Assembly (NCBI RefSeq): GCF_004421105.1
Contig: NZ_CP038033.1
Span: forward strand, 109,659 to 173,658
DNA from: Nitrosococcus wardiae
GTDB taxonomy: Bacteria; Pseudomonadota; Gammaproteobacteria; Nitrosococcales; Nitrosococcaceae
DNA length: 64,000 nt
Reading direction: 5' to 3'
The translations under genes and the position numbers were made by a program. Shown piece by piece: positions 9,241 to 16,452 of this stretch. The number at the start of each line of letters is the position of its first letter. The first letter of the stretch is position 1. The notes under the pieces were generated by a model that was given only the letters and a program-made list of their open reading frames with translations, was not told the origin of the DNA and searched no databases.

Positions 9241-10728
9241 ATGAACCCCATGCTAGAGGCAGCCAAACAAAAACATAAGCTCTCCAAAAAAGAGTATAAA
9301 AAGGTGCTCCCCTTTTTACGCACCCGCTTATTGCTGATACAACAGATGCTAACCAAAGCAGATTTTCCGGTCATTATTCTGATTTCGGGCGTTGATGGGA
9401 GTGGCAAGGGAGCAATTATCAATCGGCTTAACAAGTGGATGGACCCCCATTACATTCAAACCCATGCTTTTGGCCCCCCCTCGGATGAAGAGCGAGAGCG
9501 TCCTCCCCATTGGCGCTATTGGCTTGCATTACCCCCCGACGGACACATGGGTATCTTCGCCGGTTCCTGGTATAGCGATCCTCTCTCCCGTTATATGGAA
9601 GGACTGATGGATTTCAAGCAGATAGAGAAAGCGCTGGCCCGCATTCACAAACTAGAAGAAGAACTCATTAAGGATGGTGCCTTAATTCTCAAATACTGGC
9701 TGCACCTTAGCAAAACCCAGCAACGTCAGCATTTCAAGGATCTCATGAAAAACCCTAAAACCCGCTGGCGGGTCACCAAGCGCGATCTGAAGCACCTTAA
9801 ACTTTATGATAGGTTTTGCGCTATTGCAGAGCATACCCTAAAGGCAACCCATACGACCGAATCGCCCTGGCTAATCGTGAATGGGAGCAATCGATATTAC
9901 CGGGATCTTAAAATTGGCAACGACCTCTATCACCGCATTACCTCTCATCTAGAAACGCGCATTTCAGCTACTGCCCCTCCCCCACCACCTCTGATAAAAC
10001 CCCATTCCGCCAGAGAGACGGACCGACTGGGTGGGCTCGACCTGACCCAGTCTCTCTCAAAAAAAAGCTACAAAACTCAACGCAAGCACTACCAAGAGCG
10101 ACTAAGCCAGCTAGCACGGCAGGCTAATAAAAACAAAGTCTCTACTCTCTTAGTATTTGAAGGCTGGGATGCCGCTGGCAAAGGGGGAGCCATTCGGCGC
10201 ATCACTCAAGCCCTAGATGCCCGGCAATACCGCGTTATTCCTTTTGCCGCTCCCATGGATGAAGAAAAAGCCCACCATTATCTTTGGCGTTTTTGGCGCC
10301 ACCTTCCGCGGGCCGGTCGAATCACCATTTATGATCGTAGCTGGTACGGGCGGGTGCTGGTGGAGCGCATCGAAGGCTTGGCCACCCATGCAGAATGGAG
10401 GCGCGCCTATGGGGAGATTAACGATTTTGAGGAAGAGCTCACAGATCACGGGATTTTGGTTATCAAATATTGGCTGCATATTAGTCAAGAGGAACAACTA
10501 CGCCGTTTCAAAGAACGGGAGAAAACCCCTTATAAACAATTCAAAATTACCGAGGAAGATTACCGCAATCGGGAAAAATGGGAAGAATACCAGGCGGCCG
10601 CCAACGAGATGATTGCGCGCACCCATACCCCCTATGCCCCCTGGTATTTAATCGAAGGCAATGACAAGCGCTTTACCCGGATTAAGGTCTTAAAAATCTT
10701 CTGTGAGCGGCTAGCTAATGCCCTTTAG
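9241..10728 (+). CDS. pap: Polyphosphate:AMP phosphotransferase (two-domain PPK2, class II)
   Basis: 495 aa, made of two PPK2 domains in tandem, the layout of polyphosphate:AMP phosphotransferase, which makes ADP from AMP using polyphosphate as donor. The C-terminal domain (about 290-495) carries an intact Walker A (EGWDAAGKGGAI, 307-318) and lid/Walker B YDRSWYGR (364-371). The N-terminal domain (about 35-245) has GVDGSGKGAI (50-58) but a divergent second motif, FAGSWYSDP in place of YDRSWYGR, so activity probably resides in the C-terminal half, as known for the family. The ATG at 9241 has a poor ribosome site; an ATG at 9250 is an alternative. The stop overlaps the convergent mtnC stop by 4 bp. 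Confidence 0.94.
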   Translation: MNPMLEAAKQKHKLSKKEYKKVLPFLRTRLLLIQQMLTKADFPVIILISGVDGSGKGAIINRLNKWMDPHYIQTHAFGPPSDEERERPPHWRYWLALPPDGHMGIFAGSWYSDPLSRYMEGLMDFKQIEKALARIHKLEEELIKDGALILKYWLHLSKTQQRQHFKDLMKNPKTRWRVTKRDLKHLKLYDRFCAIAEHTLKATHTTESPWLIVNGSNRYYRDLKIGNDLYHRITSHLETRISATAPPPPPLIKPHSARETDRLGGLDLTQSLSKKSYKTQRKHYQERLSQLARQANKNKVSTLLVFEGWDAAGKGGAIRRITQALDARQYRVIPFAAPMDEEKAHHYLWRFWRHLPRAGRITIYDRSWYGRVLVERIEGLATHAEWRRAYGEINDFEEELTDHGILVIKYWLHISQEEQLRRFKEREKTPYKQFKITEEDYRNREKWEEYQAAANEMIARTHTPYAPWYLIEGNDKRFTRIKVLKIFCERLANAL

Positions 10729-11402
10729 GCGGCAAGAGAGTCAAAATCACGCACCTGGAGGTGGGATGCCGTGGGATTGAGTTCTCCCTCCCGAATCAGC
10801 CATACGGTTTGCATTCCTACCTTAGCTGCCGCATCTAATTCTTCCTCCACATCAGAAAGAAAAAGAATTTCTTCAGGCCGAAAACCGATGATTTCAGCAA
10901 TACGCCGATAAGAATCGGGTGCTCGCTTCGAGCCAGTGCGGGTATCAAAATAGCCATCAAAAAGGGGTGTCAAGTCGCCCCCAGGGGTATGGGCGAATAA
11001 TAACCTCTGAGCCTCAACGGAGCCAGAGGAGAAAACATAAAGCTTAAGACCCGCCTCATGCCAAGCACGCAAATTGCGCTCCACATCCGGGTAAAGGTGA
11101 CTGGTAAAATCACCCTGCTGATAACCTGCCTCCCATAACAATCCTTGCAGGGATTTCAGCGCTGACACCTTGGCATCGGCATCGATCCAAGCCAATAACT
11201 GGCGAATAATCCCTTTTTTATTCAAAGGCTTATCTGGCGTCTCCGCCTGCACTTCCTTAAGCAAAGGCGCCACCTGGGGATCTTCTGCATGTTGCTTCAC
11301 AAAGTCTTCCATCCGTTCCCGCGCATAGGGGAAAAGCACGTCCTTCACGAAAGACAGGGAGGTGGTCGTCCCCTCAATATCCGTAACAATCGCCCGGATC
11401 AT
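10725..11402 (-). CDS. mtnC: Acireductone synthase (enolase-phosphatase E1)
   Basis: 225-aa HAD-superfamily enzyme of methionine salvage. It enolises and dephosphorylates 2,3-diketo-5-methylthiopentyl-1-phosphate to the acireductone used by MtnD. HAD motif I is DIEGTTT at 8-14 (the first Asp is the expected nucleophile), a SSGSVEAQ motif II follows, and LFLSDVEEELDAA is motif IV. Last gene of mtnB-mtnD-mtnC, starting 3 bp after mtnD. No mtnA or methylthioadenosine phosphorylase gene is in the window, so the upstream steps are encoded elsewhere. Confidence 0.95.
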   Translation of the reverse strand: MIRAIVTDIEGTTTSLSFVKDVLFPYARERMEDFVKQHAEDPQVAPLLKEVQAETPDKPLNKKGIIRQLLAWIDADAKVSALKSLQGLLWEAGYQQGDFTSHLYPDVERNLRAWHEAGLKLYVFSSGSVEAQRLLFAHTPGGDLTPLFDGYFDTRTGSKRAPDSYRRIAEIIGFRPEEILFLSDVEEELDAAAKVGMQTVWLIREGELNPTASHLQVRDFDSLAA

Positions 11403-11405
11403 GGC

Positions 11406-11948
11406 TTATTGACTCAAGCGGGGAAATCGATCCGCAATGTCGTCACCGGTAAAATCGGCAACCCACCCTTCTGGTGTGGTAAAGAGGCGGATACATTTCA
11501 AATTTGGATTTTCCCCCATATCAAACCAGTGGGGTAGGCCTGCAGGCACGCTAATAAAATCCCCCTGCTCACATAGCAAGGCGTATACTTTACCCTGAGT
11601 ATGAAGATAAAACTGTCCCCGACCCTCCACAAAAAAGCGCACCTCAAAATCGCTATGGGTATGTTCACTCAGGAATTTTTCCCGAAGTGCCTGCTTTTCT
11701 GGATGATCAGGCTTAACGCTAATCACATCCACTGACTTAAAACCATACTCCCGACACAGCCGGTCTACGGAAGTTTGATAGGCCGCCAGGATTTCCTCCT
11801 GGGAAGCCCCCGGGGCCAAAGACTGGGGTGTCTCCCACCGTTGGAAACACACCCCGATCCCGTCCATGAATTTAGCAATCTCTTCAACTCCCCCATAGCT
11901 CTCAACCTGGGTGGAGTCATTTTCATGGTAAATTTTCAATAGGCTCAT
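11406..11948 (-). CDS. mtnD: Acireductone dioxygenase (ARD)
   Basis: 180-aa cupin metalloenzyme that oxidises the acireductone made by MtnC to formate and 4-methylthio-2-oxobutanoate, the direct methionine precursor. The metal ligands are visible as H96, H98 and E102 in HTHSDFE and H140 in PAGLPHWFD. Whether it binds Fe (on-pathway) or Ni (off-pathway, releasing CO) cannot be read from sequence. Its start overlaps the mtnB stop by 4 nt. Confidence 0.95.
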   Translation of the reverse strand: MSLLKIYHENDSTQVESYGGVEEIAKFMDGIGVCFQRWETPQSLAPGASQEEILAAYQTSVDRLCREYGFKSVDVISVKPDHPEKQALREKFLSEHTHSDFEVRFFVEGRGQFYLHTQGKVYALLCEQGDFISVPAGLPHWFDMGENPNLKCIRLFTTPEGWVADFTGDDIADRFPRLSQ

Positions 11949-12571
11949 GGGCTTTGTAACCTCCGTCTGAGCACCTCACACTCAAACAAAAATTCTAAGG
12001 CCTCCACGTGGCGGCAGGCTTCCTCTACACTACGCCCCCAAGTATACAAGCCATGTCCTGCAATAAGATACCCAGGGCTGTCTGGATTTTGCCCCAAATA
12101 ATCATCCACCGCAGCCGCTAAGCGGCCCATATCTTGGTCGTTAGGGAAAATAGGAACCCGCACGGTCGCCTGATGGGTCTTTATCCCGGGGAAAGCTTTC
12201 AATACCTCGTAATCGCTCAATATCAACTCACCCGATAGCATACGGGACAATACAGTGGAGTAAACCGAATGGGTATGGAAAATGGCATTGACTTCAGGAA
12301 CACGCCGGTATAAGGCGGCATGGAGCAGGGTCTCGGCGGAGGGATGCTTGCCGGTCGTTAAGGGATCACCTTGCAAATTCGCAAGCAGCATCCCCTCAGG
12401 GCTCAATTGACCCTTATGCCAACCGGACACGGTGATGACCATGCCGTTGGAATCAATGCGGGCGGAAAAATTGCCGCTGGTGGCAGGAACCCAACCGCGC
12501 TCAAAAAAGAAACGGCCAACTCTTACCAATTGCGCCATAGCTTGTTGGCAAAGAGCATTCTTTTCATCCAA
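11945..12571 (-). CDS. mtnB: Methylthioribulose-1-phosphate dehydratase
   Basis: 208-aa class II aldolase/adducin-fold enzyme that dehydrates 5-methylthioribulose 1-phosphate in methionine salvage. The zinc ligands H99 and H101 are in the AIFHTHSVYS segment, with the third His probably in YLIAGHGLYTWG; the N-terminus has the typical ATSGNFSARI. The start appears to be TTG at 12571, with GAGGAT about 9 nt upstream; no in-frame ATG gives a full-length enzyme. First gene of the mtnB-mtnD-mtnC unit. I see no SAM riboswitch in the 133-bp gap upstream. Confidence 0.93.
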   Translation of the reverse strand: MDEKNALCQQAMAQLVRVGRFFFERGWVPATSGNFSARIDSNGMVITVSGWHKGQLSPEGMLLANLQGDPLTTGKHPSAETLLHAALYRRVPEVNAIFHTHSVYSTVLSRMLSGELILSDYEVLKAFPGIKTHQATVRVPIFPNDQDMGRLAAAVDDYLGQNPDSPGYLIAGHGLYTWGRSVEEACRHVEALEFLFECEVLRRRLQSP

Positions 12572-12658
12572 ATGTCACGAATCCTCTATAACAGGAATAT
12601 TTTGCTCTATACAGGGCTGATGCCCGATCGCTGGCGCCGCCACGACTAGGGGTACTGG

Positions 12659-12680
12659 TCTCCCCCTTCTAAACGGGAGA
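12659..12680 (-). terminator. Weak hairpin after the Fur-box-controlled gene
   Basis: TCTCCC at 12659-12664 can pair with GGGAGA at 12675-12680 around a 10-nt loop, 25 bp past the stop of the small unknown gene and before mtnB. No U-run follows in the transcript, so termination would be weak or Rho-assisted. Low confidence. Confidence 0.3.
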
Positions 12681-12704
12681 AGGTCACTGACAGCTCATAG
12701 CCCC

Positions 12705-13067
12705 CTACCCACCCTGCTCGATGCTGGCGGTGGATTCCTGCGGAGTTTTCTGCCTCCAAGATTGAGGTATTTTTCTACCACAGAATCCTTCTTCTGGGTA
12801 AAGGGGGGAAAGATCTAATGATAAAGTAATGACTTGCCACTCTTCTAAGAGTTTCCCATACACCTTATCGCTTTCCGCTTCATCTTGCACTTCTGGGTGT
12901 TCCGTCAACAATTGCAAGTGATGAACAATTGCCCGGGCGGTTTGGGAACAGGGATGGGTCATAAAGCGAGTCATGAGATAACAGACCGTAGCTTCTAATC
13001 CATAAAAAGCAACCTGCGGGCTGGTGCTCTTTTTTAATGGTATTTCATTAGATATTGAGTTAGGCAT
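12705..13067 (-). CDS. Small unknown protein downstream of a Fur-box promoter
   Basis: 120 aa, not recognised. The ATG at 13067 is chosen because AAGGAG lies 7 nt upstream; the frame is open back to 13214, but that extension is Arg-rich, lacks a ribosome site and crosses a structured leader. The protein is soluble, with a mixed helical centre (VAFYGLEATVCYLMTRFM, then HPCSQTARAIVHHLQLL) and a polar C-terminus; its three cysteines show no clear metal motif. It looks monocistronic, between mtnB and the divergent rph. A perfect Fur-type box overlaps the only good promoter upstream, so expression should rise under iron limitation. The iron-related role is inference. Confidence 0.65.
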   Translation of the reverse strand: MPNSISNEIPLKKSTSPQVAFYGLEATVCYLMTRFMTHPCSQTARAIVHHLQLLTEHPEVQDEAESDKVYGKLLEEWQVITLSLDLSPLYPEEGFCGRKIPQSWRQKTPQESTASIEQGG

Positions 13068-13138
13068 CTTGGCTCTCCTTAGACGCTGCCTCGGCTTTTG
13101 TTTAATTAGGGACAGTATCGTATATATAACATTTCTAG

Positions 13139-13160
13139 TTAGGCGCTTGTTAGGCGCTTG
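13139..13160. repeat. 11-bp tandem repeat
   Basis: TTAGGCGCTTG at 13139-13149 is repeated exactly at 13150-13160. The second copy runs into the left arm of the hairpin at 13156-13199. It lies in the transcribed leader of the small unknown gene if the Fur-box promoter is used. Confidence 0.9.
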
Positions 13161-13199
13161 GGGCGAGCGTGACCGGACACGGACACGCTGACCCCAAGC
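13156..13199 (-). ncRNA. Strong stem-loop in the leader of the small unknown gene
   Basis: GCTTGGGG (13156-13163) pairs with CCCCAAGC (13192-13199); after a 2x2 internal loop AGCGTG (13166-13171) pairs with CACGCT (13184-13189), leaving a 12-nt loop. That is 14 base pairs, mostly G-C. No U-run follows on either strand, so it is not a standard terminator. With the upstream promoter it would sit in the 5' leader, about 90 nt before the start codon. It could be a stability element, a protein or RNA binding site, or part of a small RNA; the family is unknown to me. Confidence 0.5.
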
Positions 13200-13240
13200 C
13201 CGATGAAGTTCCATCTAAATAGGGACCGCTATAGTGCAAA

Positions 13241-13272
13241 TGATAATAATTATCATTAATAAATCAAGTCAA
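13241..13272 (-). promoter_or_regulatory. Fur-type box overlapping a sigma-70-like promoter
   Basis: 13241-13255 reads TGATAATAATTATCA, a perfect 7-1-7 inverted repeat matching the Fur consensus; the symmetry extends one more base each side. On the minus strand TTGACT (13272-13267) is followed after 18 nt by TATTAT (13248-13243), so the -10 element lies inside the box, the classical arrangement for Fur repression. The transcript would run towards the small unknown gene with a leader of about 170 nt. Control of rph on the other strand is possible but less well placed. Confidence 0.75.
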
Positions 13273-13410
13273 GCACTATCCTGCGCTGTTTTTCTTCCTT
13301 CCCTCCCTCATGGAGACCTAAAAGTTATAATATAGATTCTTGAACCTCTCATGACTCTTAGAAGAAGTTATGATGATAGGGGTTTTTAAAATCCGGAAAG
13401 GAAATCAACC

Positions 13411-14130
13411 ATGAGACCAAGCGGCCGCGCTCCAGACGAACTACGCCCTATCCGCCTTACCCGCCACTACACCAAATATGCCGAAGGCTCGGTATTGGTG
13501 GAATTTGGCGATACTCGAGTTATCTGTAATGCTTCGGTTGAAGAACGAGTTCCCCGCTTTCTAAAAGGCAAAGGACAAGGTTGGGTGACTGCTGAATATG
13601 GAATGCTCCCCCGTTCTACCAATATCCGAATGGGGCGGGAAGCCGCTCAGGGACGGCAAGGAGGACGCACCATGGAGATTCAGCGCCTTATTGGCCGCTC
13701 TTTACGGGCGGTAGTCGATCTGACTGCCTTGGGGGAAGTCACTGTGGCTATCGATTGTGATGTCATCCAGGCTGATGGGGGCACCCGTACCTCTGCCATC
13801 ACAGGAGCCTACGTGGCCTTGGTAGACGCAGTTGGCAGCCTGCTTAAAAAAAGAGTCATTGCCCATAGTCCTATTCACGGCCAAGTGGCTTCAGTATCAG
13901 TCGGTATTTACGAAGGGAGGCCTGTGCTAGATTTAGATTATATAGAAGATTCCACAGCGGAAACCGACATGAATGTGATCATGAATGAGGCCGGGGGATT
14001 TATTGAAATCCAAGGAACTGCCGAGGGCCATGCTTTCCGAATGAACGAACTGCAAGCCATGCTCGATTTAGCGAAAACCGGAATTGGCACTTTACTTGCC
14101 AAACAGACAGAAGCCCTTGCCAAGAGTTAG
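13411..14130 (+). CDS. rph: Ribonuclease PH
   Basis: 239-aa phosphorolytic 3'-5' exoribonuclease that trims the 3' ends of tRNA precursors and structured RNAs. Full length and typical throughout: [31 protein letters not shown] N-terminus, [39 protein letters not shown] and [19 protein letters not shown] ribosome site, AAGGAAA, precedes the ATG. First gene of rph-rdgB-hemW, a frequent gammaproteobacterial order. Confidence 0.97.
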   Translation: MRPSGRAPDELRPIRLTRHYTKYAEGSVLVEFGDTRVICNASVEERVPRFLKGKGQGWVTAEYGMLPRSTNIRMGREAAQGRQGGRTMEIQRLIGRSLRAVVDLTALGEVTVAIDCDVIQADGGTRTSAITGAYVALVDAVGSLLKKRVIAHSPIHGQVASVSVGIYEGRPVLDLDYIEDSTAETDMNVIMNEAGGFIEIQGTAEGHAFRMNELQAMLDLAKTGIGTLLAKQTEALAKS

Positions 14131-14134
14131 AATC

Positions 14135-14737
14135 ATGGCCCCGCTACAAATTATCTTGGCAAGCAATAATCCCGGCAAATTGCGGGAAATGGGCGAAATT
14201 TTAAGTAAGCTTAGCATGGAGGTCATTTCCCAGTCTGCATTCAAAGTGCCTGAGGTGGCAGAAACAGGTCTTAGCTTTGTGGAGAATGCCCTCATTAAGG
14301 CCCGCAATGCCGCCCGTCATACGGGGCTTGCTGCCATTGCCGATGATTCCGGCCTTGAGGTGGATGCCCTAGATGGCCAGCCGGGAATCCACTCAGCCCG
14401 CTATGCAGGTCCAAACGCCACCGATCGGGAAAACCTGGAAAAACTGTTAGAAAACCTCAAGGAGGTAGCTAAAAATCAGCTTAACGTCCGTTATCAATGT
14501 GTCATCGTCTATATGCGACATTGGCAAGATCCTACTCCACGGATCTGCCAAGGAACTTGGGAAGGACAGATCATTTCCCCCCCCCAGGGCAGTGGCGGGT
14601 TTGGTTATGATCCTATCTTCTACCTGCCTGAGCGTCACTGTACCGCAGCAGAGCTGCCACCAGCAGAAAAAAATCGCCTCAGCCACCGCGGCAAAGCCTT
14701 AAGGGCTCTGCTAGATGCCCTCCGCCAAGAAGCTTAA
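14135..14737 (+). CDS. rdgB: XTP/dITP pyrophosphatase (RdgB/HAM1 family)
   Basis: 200-aa house-cleaning pyrophosphatase that removes dITP, ITP and XTP from nucleotide pools. The N-terminal substrate-binding segment IILASNNPGKLREM, the conserved AIADDSGLEVDALDGQPGIHSARYAG region (in parts) and the C-terminal GGFGYDPIFYLPE identify it. The ATG at 14135 is preferred over an upstream in-frame ATG at 14084 inside rph because it gives the normal N-terminus. Starts 4 bp after the rph stop. Confidence 0.95.
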   Translation: MAPLQIILASNNPGKLREMGEILSKLSMEVISQSAFKVPEVAETGLSFVENALIKARNAARHTGLAAIADDSGLEVDALDGQPGIHSARYAGPNATDRENLEKLLENLKEVAKNQLNVRYQCVIVYMRHWQDPTPRICQGTWEGQIISPPQGSGGFGYDPIFYLPERHCTAAELPPAEKNRLSHRGKALRALLDALRQEA

Positions 14738-14775
14738 AGGTTCCCTTCTTTACTGCCCAGGCAAAATATTCACCC

Positions 14776-15933
14776 ATGTTCCAATTCCATGCTTTACCCC
14801 CGCTTGCCCTGTATATCCATCTCCCCTGGTGCGTTCGAAAGTGCCCCTATTGCGATTTCAACTCCCACCCCTTGCCGGAGGAATTCCCGGAAACCGCTTA
14901 TATCGATGCCCTAATCCGAGATTTGGAACAAGACCTGCCGCGGATCTGGGGCCGACGCATCCACAGCATCTTTATGGGAGGGGGAACCCCGAGTCTTTTT
15001 TCTCCAGAAAGCTTAGATCGGCTGCTCTCAGCTTTACGCGCTCGCCTACCTTGGGCACCTCAGGTGGAAATTACCCTGGAGGCTAATCCGGGAACCGTAG
15101 AACAAGGTCGCTTCACTGAATTTCGTTGCCTCGGCATCAACCGTCTCTCCCTCGGCATCCAGAGCTTTAACAATGAGGCACTTAAACGTCTGGGGCGAAT
15201 CCACTCCTCCCAAGAGGCCTACCAAGCCATAGCAACAGCCCATAGGGCGGGGTTTGATAATATTAACTTGGACCTCATGTTTGGTCTCCCCGGGCAAACA
15301 GAAACCCAAGCCCTGGCTGATATCACCACAGCCATTAACTTTGCCCCTAGCCATATTTCCCACTATCAGCTCACTATTGAGCCCCATACTTATTTTTATC
15401 GCTATCCCCCCCCCCTGCCTTCAGAGGAGGCTATCGATACCTGGCAAGAAGCCTGCCAAGCCCAGTTAACCCAGGGAGGTTATGGCCGCTATGAAGTATC
15501 CGCCTTTGCTAAAAAAGGTCGGCAATGTCAACATAACCTCACCTATTGGCGTTTTGGGGATTATCTTGGGATAGGTGCTGGCGCCCATGAAAAAATCTCC
15601 GATGCCATGGAAAACCGCATCACTCGAATCTGGAAAATTAAACATCCTTCAGCCTATCTTGCCAAAGCAGGCACACCGGAGGGCATTGGCGGGGAAACAA
15701 TTCTCTCTCCCCGAGAGGCAGCCTTTGAATTTATGCTAAATGCCTTGCGCTTGACTGAGGGGGTTCCCAGCCGTCTGTTTCAGGAGCGGGTGGGTCTTCC
15801 CATTAGTGTGGTGGAAAAAGCCTTACACCAGGCAGAGGTCTTGGAATGGATTGAGTGGGATTTCCAACAGATTCGTCCCACGGAGAAAGGATTATCTTTG
15901 CTTAATGAATTACTGCAGCTATTTTTACCGTAA
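14776..15933 (+). CDS. hemW: Radical SAM heme chaperone HemW-like protein
   Basis: 385 aa. The radical-SAM cluster motif CxxxCxxC is at C19, C23 and C26 (PWCVRKCPYCDF), followed by MGGGTPSL and a HemW-type C-terminal domain (EFMLNALRLTEGV). Members bind heme and are thought to deliver it to respiratory enzymes; they are often mis-named oxygen-independent coproporphyrinogen oxidase, but the extra N-terminal residues needed for HemN activity are absent. Third gene of rph-rdgB-hemW. Its stop overlaps the convergent response-regulator stop by 9 bp. Confidence 0.93.
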   Translation: MFQFHALPPLALYIHLPWCVRKCPYCDFNSHPLPEEFPETAYIDALIRDLEQDLPRIWGRRIHSIFMGGGTPSLFSPESLDRLLSALRARLPWAPQVEITLEANPGTVEQGRFTEFRCLGINRLSLGIQSFNNEALKRLGRIHSSQEAYQAIATAHRAGFDNINLDLMFGLPGQTETQALADITTAINFAPSHISHYQLTIEPHTYFYRYPPPLPSEEAIDTWQEACQAQLTQGGYGRYEVSAFAKKGRQCQHNLTYWRFGDYLGIGAGAHEKISDAMENRITRIWKIKHPSAYLAKAGTPEGIGGETILSPREAAFEFMLNALRLTEGVPSRLFQERVGLPISVVEKALHQAEVLEWIEWDFQQIRPTEKGLSLLNELLQLFLP

Positions 15934-16452
15934 GACGGGTTCTTTGTTCGTGTCTTCTAAAAAATGAGCCAAATGGATTAGATCGGCTAAATTTTTGGCC
16001 TCCAGTTTTTCCATCACCCGAGCGCGGTGAATTTCAACAGTTTTAGTGCTAATTCCGAGTTCTACAGCAACCACCTTGTTAGGTTTACCTTTCACAATAA
16101 GATTCATTACTTGGCGCTCGCGAGAGGTCAGGTGGGCCACCCGATGGGCAATTTCCTCCTGCTTTTGCTTGGTTTCACGCCTTTTTCGATCCAGTTCAAT
16201 ACTTCTCTCAATACGCTCTAACAGGATTTGGTTGTCAAAGGGTTTCATATGTAAACCGTTCATTTCAGGCATGCGGACATCAAGCACCAAACAACCTGAT
16301 TGGCTAGGGTCTAATTTCTTCAGAAACTCCCCTGCCGAAGGGTAAGCCTTGACCTTAAACCCCGCCGCTTCGATAACCCAGCGCAAAGAATCCCGCACCG
16401 CCTCATCATCGTCAACAACAAACACAACTGCTTGATGAATTTCGCTATTCAT
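15925..16452 (-). CDS. FixJ/NarL-type response regulator with a truncated receiver domain
   Basis: 175 aa, about 30-45 residues shorter than FixJ relatives. The start of the receiver is normal (FVVDDDEAVRDSLRW, phospho-acceptor D58 in LVLDVRMPEMNG) and the LuxR-type helix-turn-helix at about 105-165 is intact (LTSRERQVMNLIVKGKPNK, ISTKTVEIHRARVMEKL). Between M69 and K70 (position 16246) the segment holding beta-4, the conserved Thr/Ser, alpha-4 and most of beta-5 is missing in frame, leaving KPF directly after MNGLHM. The receiver probably cannot switch normally. ATG at 16452 overlaps the kinase stop by 8 nt, so the pair is one operon. Targets unknown. Confidence 0.85.
   Translation of the reverse strand: MNSEIHQAVVFVVDDDEAVRDSLRWVIEAAGFKVKAYPSAGEFLKKLDPSQSGCLVLDVRMPEMNGLHMKPFDNQILLERIERSIELDRKRRETKQKQEEIAHRVAHLTSRERQVMNLIVKGKPNKVVAVELGISTKTVEIHRARVMEKLEAKNLADLIHLAHFLEDTNKEPVLR

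Larger units (their letters stand above)
13068..13410. other. Divergent intergenic region with Fur box and structured leader
   Basis: 343 bp between the small unknown gene (minus) and rph (plus). From left to right it holds an 11-bp tandem repeat (13139-13160), a strong hairpin (13156-13199), and the Fur-type box inside a minus-strand promoter (13241-13272). The part nearest rph (13280-13410) shows no obvious structure except AAGGAAA upstream of the rph ATG. Confidence 0.7.

Noticed and set aside
12572..12704. SAM riboswitch upstream of the methionine salvage genes
   Set aside because: No multi-helix SAM-I/II core or typical conserved bases could be recognised; only a weak hairpin is present.
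13138..13160. Integron attC-like core motifs (GTTAGGC twice, GCCTAACAAGCGCC on the other strand)
   Set aside because: Both copies are in direct orientation and no matching inverted core (RYYYAAC paired with GTTRRRY) lies at attC spacing on either side; no integrase gene or cassette array is present.
13068..13214. N-terminal extension of the Fur-box gene back to 13214
   Set aside because: The extension is Arg-rich, runs through the strong hairpin and repeats, and has no ribosome site, whereas 13067 has AAGGAG at ideal distance.
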